Origin: Talaromyces rugulosus
Taxonomy: Eukaryota; Ascomycota; Eurotiomycetes; Eurotiales; Trichocomaceae
Length of the DNA: 64,000 bases
Assembly (NCBI RefSeq): GCF_013368755.1
Contig: NC_049561.1
Span: 2,666,001 to 2,730,000 of the forward strand
Reading direction: 5' to 3'
Position 1 is the first letter of the stretch. Every line of letters begins with the position of its first letter. A model generated the notes under the pieces. The model made no database searches. It was not told the DNA's origin and was given only the letters and a program-made list of their open reading frames with translations. Of this stretch, positions 21,937 through 33,540 are shown one piece after another. A program made the position numbers and the translations under genes.

Positions 21937-22995
21937 ATGAAGTATACTACTCTCGTCCTCGGCTTGTCGCTGACTGCCCACGCAGTAGACCTCAGTGTCC
22001 AAGCAGGTTACCATGTCATCTACTCGTATGCAGGAACAACACCACCCACAGAATTAACCACCCTCATCAAACAGGGTCTGGTCGGCGGCGTTCTTCTATT
22101 CGGCGACAATGTCGACGACAACCTCGCATCCACAGTCGCCGACTGGCAATCCACCTACAAAGCCAGCGCTGCCTACGCCGGATCCCCGCTCTTGATCATG
22201 ACAGACCAAGAAGGCGGGCAAGTCCGACGCTTACCTGGTGGACCGACATCGTCAGAAAAGCAGATTGGCGAGGACTCGGACCCTGAAGAGGCTGCGTCGC
22301 AGGCAGGGTCGCAGGCTGCCAAAGCGCTGGGCGCGTATAACATGAACTCAAACCTTGCTCCAGTGCTCGACGTGTTCCGTACTCCGGGCGACTTTGACGA
22401 TCAGTACGAGCGGTCGTATAGCGACAATGCCACGCTGGCTGGGCTCTGTGGCGCAGCTTATATTAAAGCGCAGCAGTCGGCAGGATACATTGCAACTGCA
22501 AAACACTTTCCGGGACTGGGCTCTGCATCCTCGAGCGAAAACACAGACGAACGGCCGGTCACTCTCAACGCCACCATTGACGAAATCCGATCCATTGATG
22601 AAGTGCCCTACAAATCGGCCATTGCCGCGGGCCTCGACATGGTCATGCCATCATGGGCACTGTACCCGAGTTTCGATTCTGAATACCCGGCTGGTCTGAG
22701 TCAGAAATGGCTGCAAGAAGAGCTCAGAGGGCGTCTGGGATTCAAGGGTGTTACTATCAGCGATGCAATCGAGGCTGGTGGGTTGGAGGCCTTTGGAGAG
22801 GATACGAACCGCGCTGTGTTGGCGACTGACGCGGGCATGGATATTATTCTGGCGGCTGCAAAGAATGTCACTCAGGGACAGGCGATTGTCGGTGCTCTGG
22901 CTGATGCGCTGACTGCAGGGTCCTTGACTCAATCCCAGTTTGATGCGTCTACGCAGAGGATTCTCAGTTTGCGGAAGAAGGTGGTCAGTACATAG
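21937..22995 (+). CDS. Secreted glycoside hydrolase family 3 (NagZ-type beta-N-acetylhexosaminidase-like)
   Basis: Predicted secreted glycosidase. A single 352-residue exon with a signal peptide of about 16 residues (MKYTTLVLGLSLTAHA). It is a compact one-domain TIM-barrel GH3 like bacterial NagZ, not the multi-domain 700-900 residue beta-glucosidases common in fungi. Visible motifs are the sugar-binding TDQEGGQVRRLPGGP, the KHFPGLGSA block near residue 188, and ISDAIEAGG near 275, whose Asp is the expected nucleophile position. In NagZ a His in a flexible loop assists catalysis; here the loop was not resolved with certainty, so substrate is open. It heads a run of five co-oriented catabolic genes. 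Confidence 0.88.
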   Translation: MKYTTLVLGLSLTAHAVDLSVQAGYHVIYSYAGTTPPTELTTLIKQGLVGGVLLFGDNVDDNLASTVADWQSTYKASAAYAGSPLLIMTDQEGGQVRRLPGGPTSSEKQIGEDSDPEEAASQAGSQAAKALGAYNMNSNLAPVLDVFRTPGDFDDQYERSYSDNATLAGLCGAAYIKAQQSAGYIATAKHFPGLGSASSSENTDERPVTLNATIDEIRSIDEVPYKSAIAAGLDMVMPSWALYPSFDSEYPAGLSQKWLQEELRGRLGFKGVTISDAIEAGGLEAFGEDTNRAVLATDAGMDIILAAAKNVTQGQAIVGALADALTAGSLTQSQFDASTQRILSLRKKVVST

Positions 22996-23385
22996 ACTAG
23001 GGACAATGACAGTAACAATGATATATCAAAGTGAACCAATTTGTTAAACAGTCTTTGTTCCTGATCCAATTTCCGGGTTTCGCCGCCACATCCCACGAAA
23101 CTCCAAAACAAGCATTTATCCGGGCACTCCACCATTCCCCAAAGGTAACAAACTTTATAGAGCAGTACCTGAAGACCTCAAAAAGCTTAATTAACTTGCG
23201 GAGAACAAGGCCCCACCCACAGCGGAAATACGGCAATTCAGCCGGCATTTGTCAACAATCCTTCCAGTTCTACGTTAAAACTGTCAATTTCGTTTTAAAT
23301 AATGGAGAATAGTCTTTTCTCCTGGTTTGTTGTCCAGGTTTCTTGGTAGGCGCTAGAGTACGACGTCAATTGACATTTCCGCAAA
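22996..23385. other. Short intergenic region
   Basis: 390 bp between the GH3 and tannase-family genes, holding the terminator of one and promoter of the other. Nothing else is recognisable. Confidence 0.5.
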
Positions 23386-25195
23386 ATGAAAGTCCCACTC
23401 CTCCTTTCAAGTCTGGCCCTGACCGACTTTTATTCCCTTGCGACAGCTTCTCGGATTTCATGTAACGAGCAGGCATTTTCCAAATACCTGTCTTCTTCAG
23501 GCCACAAAAACGCAGTCGTCGTTCAGACCTCTCGTGTTTCCAAGGGCGGAACGTTCACCGTTCCAGCGAGCGATATTGCGTACCCTCAGTCGCCGACAGA
23601 CTTGCCGGAACTATGTGTTGTGCAGATAAACGTGACTTCTAGTCCTGAGTCGGCATATGCATTTGGCCTTTTCTTGCCGGTGGAATGGAACGAAAGGTTT
23701 TTGTAAGTTGAGTAGGAATTAACTTCAAGTCAACTGGTTCTTACATATATGCACTTTCCACTAGGGCTGTTGGAAATGGTGGTTTTGCAGGGGGGATTAA
23801 TTGGGCTGACATGGTGAGATAAATTTACTATTCCCTTTTTTTTTTTCCTGCCCAAATTAATAAAAATTTCAAGGGCGTTGGATCACGCTATGGATTTGCT
23901 TCAATTTCTACCGATACTGGCCACAACAGTATTTCCACCGACGGCGAATGGGCATATAATGCTCCTGAGAAAGTGATTGACTGGGGCTACCGGGCCATGC
24001 ATGGCTCAATTGTACTGGCAAAAGAACTCACAGAAGCATACTACAGCAAGAACCTGGAATACAGCTACTACAGTGGCTGCTCCACTGGCGGTCGCCAGGG
24101 CCTGAGAGAGGTAGAGCTGTACCCCGAAGATTTTGACGGGGTGATTGCAGGAGCGCCTGCTTGGTGGACTTCGCACTTGCAACCCTGGACAGTCAAAGCA
24201 GGAACGTATAATGTGCCGGGCAGCGGGCAGATCCCATCGAGTATGTTCTCCGTCATCGGCGCCGAAGTCATCAGGCAATGCGATCCCCAAGACGGGCTTG
24301 TCGACAACGTCGTGATGGATCCGCAGCATTGTGACCTCGATACCGAGGAGCTGTTGTGTCGTGGCGGAAACAGCACTGACTGCCTGACTGCTGCACAGCT
24401 AGACACTCTACGTCTCATTTACAGCGATTATGTCGACGCCAACCAGACGTTTGTGTTCCCGCATCTTCTACCAGGCAGCGAGTCGCAGTGGGACACGTTG
24501 ATTAACAACGGTACTGCTAATCCGCTTGGAACCGACTACGTGAAGTATTTCCTTGGCCTTGGCCCTCAATGGACTCAAGAGGAATTCGACTATAGCATCA
24601 TCCAACTTTCCGACAAAATCAACCCGGGAAGCGCCACAGCGAGTGACTACGACATCTCACCTTTTCAGAAAAAGGGTGGGAAGTTGTTGATGTATCATGG
24701 CATGGCCGACGGTTTTATTCCAACGGACAGCAGCTTATACTATCACAATCACATTAATGAAGTATTGGCCCCTAGTGGAGCTGATTTGGACGACTTTTAC
24801 AAGTTTTTTTATATCCCGGGAATGCAGTAAGTGCAGTATTTCTACTTCAATCTGTTTCAGTGAGCTGACAAAAGTGTAGGCACTGTTCCGGCACCCCAGA
24901 CAACATGCATGCGCCATGGTATTTTGCAGGCCCCAACCAAGCCCCTACGCTTTCATCCAGCATATACAGTGTTCCCGGGTTCAAAGACCCGAAACATGAT
25001 ATTTTACTAGCTTTGATGGATTGGGTCGAAAGGGGTGTTTCTCCAGAATACATTATTGGCACGACGTGGAACAATGATACCACGCAAGACGAGGTTTATC
25101 GCCAGCGCCCATTATGCTTTTATCCAGAACGCGCTGTGTATATTGGAAAGGGAGATGTGAACAAGGCTCAGAACTGGAAATGTCAGTCTGTATAG
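23386..25195 (+). CDS. Secreted tannase/feruloyl esterase family protein
   Basis: Carboxylesterase expected to release phenolic acids (ferulate, gallate or similar) from plant esters outside the cell. Four exons (23386-23702, 23765-23813, 23874-24826, 24880-25195) splice in phase to 544 residues, the family's usual size. A signal peptide covers about the first 21 residues. The full catalytic arrangement is present: Ser192 in GCSTGG directly after Cys191, Asp401 in HGMADGFIP, and His441 directly before Cys442. This is the CS-D-HC motif in which the two cysteines form a disulfide beside the triad. The final 100 residues after His441 are typical (DNMHAPWYFAGP and LMDWVERGVSPE). Whether it prefers tannins or feruloyl esters cannot be told from sequence. 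Confidence 0.92.
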
Positions 25196-25488
25196 TTGCG
25201 TTGAGTTGGAGAATAGAAGTGGTTCAGGATTTCTAATAAATGCGGAATCCTTCCGTAGACAACAATAATCAAGGTTCCAACCTAGAAAAGGCTCTAGTCT
25301 ATAATATGTAACCTTATTGCGCTTGCTTGTCTTACTATGATCTGATCATCAATGAGCGGGGTACGGGGCAGCCGGTAATTACTATCGGTATCTCATTGTC
25401 TGAAACTGCAGTTGTTTCATGAACTGGAGTCTTTTCAACAATCCGTGTAATAACTTTTAAAATCTCTCTTTGAACAATTTTTTTTATC

Positions 25489-26710
25489 ATGTCGGCTGTC
25501 CCGAAACAAAAAGCAATAGTCGCATACGGTCCACATCGAGCCGGACAATGGAAGCTACGAGACGTCGTCTCTCGCAGCCTCGAGGAGAAAGAAGTACTTG
25601 TTGAAATTGTCGCTTCGGGTATCTGTCATTCAGATCTGCATTTTGCCGACTCAGAGAGTGGTCATGGAGTTAATTACCCGAGAGTTATGGGCCATGAAGG
25701 TTATATCTCCAGTTTCTACAAAAATCTAGAATGTTCAATAACCCTAAAACTTTACAGGAGTGGGATATGTCAGCCAACTCGGCCCAAATAGCTCAGTTGC
25801 CAAAATAGGCGACCCAGTCATTCTGACATTTTCAGCCTGTCACAGCTGTGAGCCGTGTCGAAACGGCCATCCTGCACACTGCAGCGAATTTGAAACGCTA
25901 AACTTTGGCGTTTCGGATGCAACCTATGTCTTTAGCGAGCCCGGTGAGGAAAACCCCCAAAGTAATAACATTCACGGTAGCTTCTTCGGTCAGTCCAGCT
26001 TCAGCAATTTGACTATTGTTCGGGAAAGCTCAATTGTCAATGTATCCGGAATTTTGGGCAAAGAAGATAAAAACGAGCTCGCGCTGATGGCTCCCCTGGG
26101 CTGTGGAGTCCAGACTGGAACTGGCGCAATTATCAATGCAGCCAATGCAGGACCAAAGGATAGAGTGGTCATTCTTGGTCTAGGCGGAGTTGGACTGAGT
26201 GCAGTCATGGGTGCCAAAATCGCCGGATGCGCTCAGATTATTGGAATTGACCGATACGAGTCACGATTAGAGCTCGCAAAAGAACTTGGAGCAACCGATG
26301 TCATCAATACTGCATCATTGTCCATGTCGGAAGTATCGGACATGGTCTTGGCAAAGACCAACAATCTCGGCGCCAATATAACTCTGGATAGTACCGGTGT
26401 ACCGGAATTGATTCAGGAAACACTGAGAATGACGACTTTCAAGGGCAAGATCTTGCAGGTTGGAGCTGCGCCCATGGATGCCAAGTTGTCGATCCCCATC
26501 TTCGAGTTCATGTCGACTGGGAAGCAGTTTATTGGGGTCGTCGAGGGTGATGTCAATCCTCAACAGTATATACCTCAGATGGTTGGATGGGCCAGAGAAG
26601 GTCGGTTGCCTTTGGAGAAGATTGTGCAATTCTACGACGCAGAGGATTATGACAAAGCGATCACTGATATGAAGTCGGGCAAGACTATCAAGCCTATAAT
26701 TCGATGGTAA
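25489..26710 (+). CDS. Zinc-dependent alcohol dehydrogenase (MDR family, aryl-alcohol type)
   Basis: NAD(P)-dependent oxidoreductase interconverting alcohols and aldehydes. Exons 25489-25699 and 25758-26710 give 387 residues. The catalytic zinc motif GICHSDLHF and the following GHEGVGYV, which is restored only by the splice, are present. The structural-zinc cysteines are in CHSCEPCRNGHPAHC. The Rossmann fingerprint is GLGGVGLSAVMGAK. The GCGVQTGTGA segment is typical of class III or benzyl/aryl-alcohol dehydrogenases rather than yeast ADH1. It lies between the esterase and the fumarylacetoacetase-like gene, so an aromatic alcohol or aldehyde is a reasonable but unproven substrate. Confidence 0.92.
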
Positions 26711-27093
26711 CTGTTTGATAAGTCTAGAAATTTTAAAATTAAGCTCTGAGTACCAGTACTCGATAACTGGAACAACACCTAATTGCTCAAAGTAAACTCT
26801 AACCCTAATCTTCATATCCGACAGCGATCTTATAGTTAAAGAGTTAATATTGTAAATCTGATTCAGCGAAAAATATCATTCAGAATGTTAAATAAAGCTA
26901 CAAATTTCAATTCTCCTTGCATCTTATATAAAGACGGAAGTGTGACCCCTCTCGGGACGCCCATCGGCTCCACCTGGGGTATACATTATAAAATGGCCGC
27001 CTTTCAAAAAACATACTATACACTTTTGATATATTATATAGAATTATATACGAAACTAAATTTCTTTTTTTTTTTCATGCTGATAGACTAAAA
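26711..27093. other. Intergenic region
   Basis: 383 bp of AT-rich sequence between the alcohol dehydrogenase and the fumarylacetoacetase-like gene, with an A/T-rich leader before the ATG at 27094. No gene is seen. Confidence 0.5.
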
Positions 27094-28642
27094 ATGGCTT
27101 CTTTTATTTCATTTCCAATTCCAATTCCGTCCGAATCACCTTTTACGATATGGAATATACCATTTGGTATTTTTAGTACTCCTACTAATGTAAGATTTGT
27201 CAATTTATACCCTTCACTAGAGCTAGAATACTGATTTAAGTCACATTTAGGCGGTACCACGTCCAGGAACGGCAATTGGTGACTATGCTATCGACCTCTC
27301 CGAACTGGCCCGAGCAGGATGCTTTACGAATTGTCCTTCAAATGTCTTTGAGAAGGTATAACACTTCTCGAAATTCTTTATGAAAATACAATATTGGAAC
27401 GCTGATTATTTGAATAAAAGCAAAGCTTAAATGCTTTCAGTGATCTCGGGAGTGAAGTTCGCACTCAAGTCCGCAAAGAGATCCAGCAATTGATCCAAGA
27501 TGAGAGCTCGGTTATCTACAACAGTTCCCTTCAGTCGAGATTTCTCACAAAAATATCAACTGTTCAAATGCACCTTCCATTTCGTGTCGGGGATTTTACG
27601 GACTGCACATGTTCCCTGGAGCACGTCACAAACGTAAGAAAACGACACTTTCCGTAAAGCTTAACATCCTAACTAGAGCTTTTATTAGATGGGACGTTTA
27701 ACCGGCAAAGGTGGCGCCTCGCCAAACTTTTTTAATATGCCTCACTGCTACAACGGTAGAGTTTCTTCAATCGTCGTCAGCGGAACCCCGATTCGCAGAC
27801 CGTGGGGCTATCTCCAGGGGCCCAATGACTCTGTAACATTCGGCAAGAGCCAGCGTTTTGACTACGAGACTGAAATGGGATTTTTTGTCTCTGGTGATGT
27901 GCCAATTGGTGAGGTTGTTTCTGCCAGAAATGCGAGGAAGCATATTTTTGGCTTTGTTGTTTTGAACGATTGGAGCGCAAGGGATATTCAATTCTACGAA
28001 TTGAACCCGCTGGGCCCGTTTAATGGGAAAAGCTCGGGGACGAGTATCTCGCCGTGGGTGGTGACATTGGAAGCTCTCGAGGAAGTTGGTGCCGTGGTGA
28101 CAGTCGATGATGAATCTCGGGCATCGGCGCCTCTGGTGCGTTGTAAGGATACTATCAGTATTCAAGTTTCGACTACTCTTTCTCGTGAGTTCTCTTTCTT
28201 ATATTCTTCTCTTAACTAATACATATACATCCTAATTTGTGTCCCAGGGGCTGGCAAACGATATCCGCTTGCGAAAAGTGATTTGGAACATATGTACTGG
28301 TCTCCATTCCAACTGCTAGCAAACCAAACATCCTCCGGCTGTGGACTTTCTGCCGGTGACTTGATCGGCACTGGCACATTATCGTCTTCTCTCGAACAGG
28401 CCCAGAAAATGTCCGGGTTTGATGGGTCAAGTGTTGGACGTTTGGGATGCCTCATCGAAGCAACTCAAGGATGGAAAGTTCCATTGCAGCTGGGCTGGGA
28501 AGGAGAGGAATTGAGCGTATTGAAAGATGAAGACGAGGTTTCCATGGAGGCATGGGCGGGGAAAGACTCGAAACGAATTGGATTTGGACTCGTGACTGGT
28601 TCTATACTTCCGGCGCATGAGATGCTTGGTTTTGACGTATAG
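27094..28642 (+). CDS. Fumarylacetoacetate hydrolase family enzyme, divergent paralogue
   Basis: Metal-dependent C-C hydrolase of the FAH family. Five exons (27094-27189, 27251-27355, 27421-27633, 27689-28184, 28248-28642) give 434 residues, the length of eukaryotic fumarylacetoacetase. Metal ligands are present: Asp128, Glu198 and Glu200 in FDYETEM, and Asp232 in NDWSARD. His135, the general base position, is kept, and so is the GPFNGKSSGTSISPWVV segment. However, the loop that in mammalian FAH reads D-F-Y-S-S..H has Cys-Thr-Cys here, so the substrate-contact Tyr is Thr130. The following segment also lacks the usual Arg. This suggests a substrate other than fumarylacetoacetate. The homogentisate dioxygenase and maleylacetoacetate isomerase that often accompany fahA are not in the window. 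Confidence 0.9.
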
Positions 28643-29120
28643 TAGTAGATGTACTTTTGGTTAGTGTCAATATTCCGAGCATTTCTTCCCAGTGATTACA
28701 AATCGATTTCTTTATTTTCATAAAAGTTTAATTCCTACTTATCGGATAATGCTGATCATATAGAAGGCGGGGGCGGGGGATTTCCGATGGTGGGGGAAAC
28801 GCAATTCCAAGTAGACTGATTTGATCTGGTGTTTTATAGGACGTGGAAATCAACTTTATTTGATAGGAAAAAAAAATAGAGTTGAGTAATAGCTCGTGAT
28901 TCGGCATATCCCAGGAAATCACATACTTTTGCAGACAGTAAAATATCCGAAGGGTTGGGGGATAACCGGTCGATATACAATTTGATTGTGGGGCTTGGTT
29001 ATGGACAAACGCATTTTAAACAGGACAAGAAAAGCAATACAAATCAATAATAAGTATTCGGCGTCCTTTCTTCAAAGCCAACTCGCGTAAACCGACAGAG
29101 CATATGAAGAAGGAAACAAA
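28643..29120. other. Intergenic region
   Basis: 478 bp, AT-rich, between the FAH-like and SDR genes. A purine-rich G stretch lies near 28765-28800. No gene is seen. Confidence 0.5.
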
Positions 29121-30203
29121 ATGTCTTTAATCACCCCCAACCAGTCCCTCATAACGTCCTCGGTCAAAGACCTAGTCGTCGTCCTGACCGGTGGTGCTCA
29201 GGGAGTTGGCAGGAATGTCGTCGAGCAGCTTTATTGTACGTATCCACGTCCCTTATTTGTGACATTGAACATACAACTAACAACATAGTACAGCGGCCGG
29301 CGCAAAAGTCATATTCGGCGACGTCGACGACAACCTTGCCCGGCAAGTGATTTCTTCATTGACCAGCACTAGCAGCAGCAGCAGCAGTGATCAAGACCCA
29401 GGCGTACACTTTGTCCACTGCGACACATCATCATACAATGACCAACTATCCCTTTTCCAAACAGCTTACAGCCGCTACCAGCGCATCGACGTTGTGATAG
29501 CCAACGCGGCCGTCAGCCTACCCCGCGACCCTTTTTCGGCTGCCAATCTCACAAATGAAGCAATCCTCACAGCGCCTACCATGGCCGAGGTGGACATTAA
29601 TCTAAAAGGTGTGCTATACACGGCTCGCTTGGGGTATTATTATCTACGGAAGAATCCCAACCCGGAACATCGGGGTGACTTGGTGCTCGTGTCGAGTATT
29701 GCCGGTTTCAAAGAATGCGAGGGTCTTGTTTCGTATACGGCTAGTAAGCATGGTGTTATTGGTGTTATGCGCGGTTTGGCGCTGCAGGCTGCAAAGGAAG
29801 GGGTGAAGATTAACACGATTTGCCCATGGATGACCAGTGAGCCTCCTCCCCATTCCGTAAAGGTCTCGCGTTACTGATCTAGAGGGTAGAAACACGCATG
29901 GTCAGAGGAATCGAAAAAGGCTGGTTCGATCTCGGTCTCCCCTCCAATGAACCTGCAGATGTAGCCCAGGCTATTCTCATCTGCGCCACGGCAAACCGCT
30001 CTCCCACACCAGAACAGGGACATCAGGGTGCTGTTTTGCCATTCTCGGGCAAGATTTTGTGGGTTGGTGGTGGTAAGAGCTATGAGATTGAGGACCGGTT
30101 GCAGAGCCTGGAGCCCGAGTGGCTAGGACATGAGAATAGCGAAATACTCAAAAAAGGGCAGGAGTATCTGCATTCCGCCGAAACTAGCTGGGATAATAAG
30201 TAG
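29121..30203 (+). CDS. Short-chain dehydrogenase/reductase (SDR)
   Basis: NAD(P)-dependent oxidoreductase of the classical SDR fold. Three exons (29121-29235, 29294-29836, 29890-30203) give 323 residues. The last acceptor is GGGTAG at 29889, since the two nearer AGs break frame. Motifs in order: cofactor-binding TGGAQGVGR, the acidic GDVD after beta-2 suggesting NAD preference, IANAAVS, catalytic Ser in LVSSIAGF, and YTASK with the catalytic Tyr and Lys. The C-terminal extension (about residues 290-323) is longer than in the smallest SDRs. A poly-Ser insert from AGC repeats lies after beta-2. Substrate unknown; the neighbours suggest an aromatic or hydroxylated intermediate. Confidence 0.88.
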
Positions 30204-30301
30204 TGTAGTATTTTAACTAGATAAATGGACGCTATTCGCTATGGTCATGAATATTTAAATGAATGAGTCCTCGTGGGGTTCCTATTTGCTCCGAGACCAA
30301 A

Positions 30302-33300
30302 TTACTCGGCCACTGGCCAGCATCCAACAATCTCTTGTTTCTCTCCATCAACCGTCAAGACAACGCTGGCGCCGTACTCGAGGGGATCTCCTTCCCATAT
30401 CACAAAGTCGACGTTCTTCTCGGTTTTCTGGAATCCAAGAATTTCATCAATCTTCGTCGAGACCAGATCAACGGCTTCTTTGGACGAAAGACCGGCTTCC
30501 TTTGCGATGGAAGATGCTTCAATAGGCAGGTTTGCGAGGTGCCAGTCAACTATTTAAAAGTCAGTTTACCGGTTTTGCTAACAGGATGTTCCAGAGATAA
30601 GCTTACAGTTTGGAAGCAGTGCCAGTGCAAAAGTCACGTTCGCATCGGCCAGGACACGGACCGGAGATACGGTCAGAGGAGGCCCAACGAGGAGATCCTT
30701 CTTCTCCCATGCCGAGGGAGCCGAGTGTGCCGCGTTGAAGATGAGCGGAATTTCCGCCGATGCTATTTCATCGGCCACCTATTTTTCAAAGTCAGAGAGT
30801 CCTTTGCAGAAGGGAAATAAATTAAACTAACAGCAGGTGCTTCAGAACCGCCGTAAATGACCAGCTTGACCTTGGGATAGTCATTTTTGGCTTTGATGAT
30901 CTGAATAATGTCATACTTTGGAACGGGTCAGTAATAAAACCGTACTAAAGCGTTGGAAAGAAAACCAACCTTGTTTTCCGTATGCACCACAAGAGGGATC
31001 TTTCCGTCTGCGGCCTTTCCGTACAAGGTATCCTTGCCCTTGTTATCCCTCAGAATCTTCCGAAGCGTCGCGACAGACTTGGATACAGTTGGGGTTTGAG
31101 ATGAAGCTAGGAAATCAGTCAGCACCAGTCAATTTGTTTTTATTAGTTGAAAAGCATACTCTTTGCATCCTGTCCGACAGAAATATGCAATGCAACATCA
31201 TCTTTGAAAATACCCCCATTAAGAGGATTGCTACCCTCGGCGGTTTTGATACCAGCACTCACACCCTGCAAAAACCCATCGCCGTATGGATACGTGATGG
31301 ATCTGGTTACACCGCCAATTCGGGCGCGCTCAAATGTCTTTCCCTCGAAATGGATGCCGTATTTGTTGTATATTGCGGTCTCTGGGTCAAGCACGTTGGC
31401 GCTCCTGTCGCCAGCTCCATCGGCTGTGCTTTCTTCGGACTCGATCCCCACGAGGCCAAGAGTGTTGGACACAGTTGTCAGACCGGGAAGCACATGCCCG
31501 TTTTGAAGAGAAATCACGCGTCCAGTCGATTTGGTAGATACGCATTCCTTGTGAGTTCCTAGACAACTGATCTTTCCACCATTGATGACCATGGTCAAAT
31601 TGGTGCCTGTAGACTCTTTGTCTTGGACACGAGGAGTATCCAAGTACGAGGTGCTAATTCCAGTGATTATAACGCTCTCATCTTGTTCTCTGTTGTCACA
31701 GAAAGACTTGACATCTTCGGGTACTGATTCGGCGCGCATGCTGGATTTGATGTTGATATCGGCGGTGGCAGCAGATACGTCCTTTTCCTCAAGAGTCGGT
31801 TTCCCATCAATATACACCTGCAGAGGATTTGCGCCTACAGACAGAGGGTGCGAGTCCCAGACAGCAATATCTGCATCATAACCAGGCTTGGCATATCCAA
31901 TACGGTGATGCAGCTCAAGGGACTTGGCGGGCACACTGGTGACTGCCTGTAGCGCGAGAAGCTCAGAGAGACCGAAGGAATGAGCGGTCGCAGCTTGGGA
32001 TCTGGGGCTTGCTTTTAGTATTTCCATCAGGTTAGTAGGGAATGGATTGGATCTTACAGTAGGTATCTGGCGTTGGTTGTTTCATCAAAATGATCCTGTC
32101 TGTGTTAGAAAGAGGGGGACAAAAAAGAGAAATATTGAGATGTATGTATTTACCGATTTGTATGCGACTGGAACACCATGTTCTGCCAAAATCTTGCCAG
32201 CCCATAGATTGCCGTCATAGCCTTCTTTCTTGTACAAACTAAAGTCGGCAAATGTGGCAATCGTAATATTCCTTGTGTCTCACATTAGCGGAGCACGACA
32301 GATGAGAGTATCACACTTACTGTCCCCTAGCTTTGATCAATTCCGGTACTTTCCACGCACTCAATGCATGGTGGAAGGCCTGAACGCGGAATCCGAATTC
32401 TTCGGCATGAAGAAGCATATCTTCAAAGTCTTCTGGCTCGTAGCAGTGCACGTTGATACCAATCTTTCCTCGCAGCATCGCAACACTCGAGTCCAACTCG
32501 AGCTCTTCAGGAAGTCCTCCATCGGCAATGGGTCCTTGAGCAAGCAGAGCCGCGATAGCATTTGGGTCTTCATTCTGCTTGGCTGACGTAGCAGCCGCGC
32601 ACCAGGTATCCTGTTTCTCAAGCAAGTCCTTTGCGCGTGCCAAGTGATGACGTAAATGCCAGGCATTCCCCATGCGAGTATGCTTGTATACACGACGAGG
32701 GTTTTCGCCGCACGCCATTTTCAAATACCGGCGTCGGTTTTCTTTGGCGATACCGTGCTCTAGAAGGAGCTCTTCAACGACCTCCTCGCCGTGTTCTCCA
32801 CCTCGAAGTAAATTCTTTACGGGGTATGCTTCTCCGCCTATGATATTTGCGGAGCCGGGGAGAATCAAGGATGTTGTTATGCCTCCGGAAGCGATGATGG
32901 TAGCCGCGATATCGTAAGGCTTCAGGCCGTCGAGTGAACGGACCATTGGAGTGAGCGGTCCGGTAGCATCGTTGACCTCGTTGACGTCTTGGTAGTTCTT
33001 AAGACTAGGCCAGGGAAGTGCCAGATGGTGTGAATGCATATCCACGAGTCCCGGGGTGACAAAATGTCCATTGTAGTCATGAATAATAGTATTCGCGTCA
33101 GCTACAAAGTCGCTGGCACCGCTCGGAGAAACCGACTGTATGACACCGCGCTCAAATACAATGTCAACTGTGCCTTTCAAGACGGCATCGCCATCAAACA
33201 GAGTAACATTTCGCAACACAGTGGTCTGTTTCTGGCCGCTGGCCGGGTTCCATCGCGGATTGCTGCGGCTTTGCAGCGCAGGAACCGAGTATTCCTGCCA

Positions 33301-33540
33301 CGGCGCTTGCAATTCGTCGCACCGGCGCAAGTGCGCATCGAATGCATCCCATTGAGCTGGGGACAGTTGGGCGTCGCCATGGAACTCGACGACATAGTTA
33401 TTGGAAAGCTTCGGTGGCCGGTAGAGAGTAAACAACAGCAGGCCTATCACAAGCAGCGAAGTCAGCAGCACGCGACGGGGCCGCACTCGCCGAAACGCGG
33501 TCGACGGTACAGTAGTCCCGGCAAGCTTCAGGGAATCCAT
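30302..33540 (-). CDS. Membrane-anchored double amidohydrolase (imidazolonepropionase-like)
   Basis: Member of the metal-dependent amidohydrolase superfamily (COG1228 type). Eight exons on the minus strand (33540-32321, 32271-32154, 32095-32058, 32007-31160, 31106-30970, 30915-30832, 30778-30607, 30549-30302) splice in phase to 954 residues. A helix near residues 24-41 is a likely signal anchor, placing the enzyme in the secretory pathway or at the surface. The first half has the metal motif H169-S-H171 in VTPGLVDMHSHH, INVHCYEPED and the DHFDETTNARYLLP segment. A second half repeats the fold with its own start strand and VLPGLTTVSNTLGL, where the metal-binding HxH is replaced by S-N-T near residue 637. 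The second unit is therefore probably non-catalytic. Substrate unknown. It converges on the SDR gene. Confidence 0.88.
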
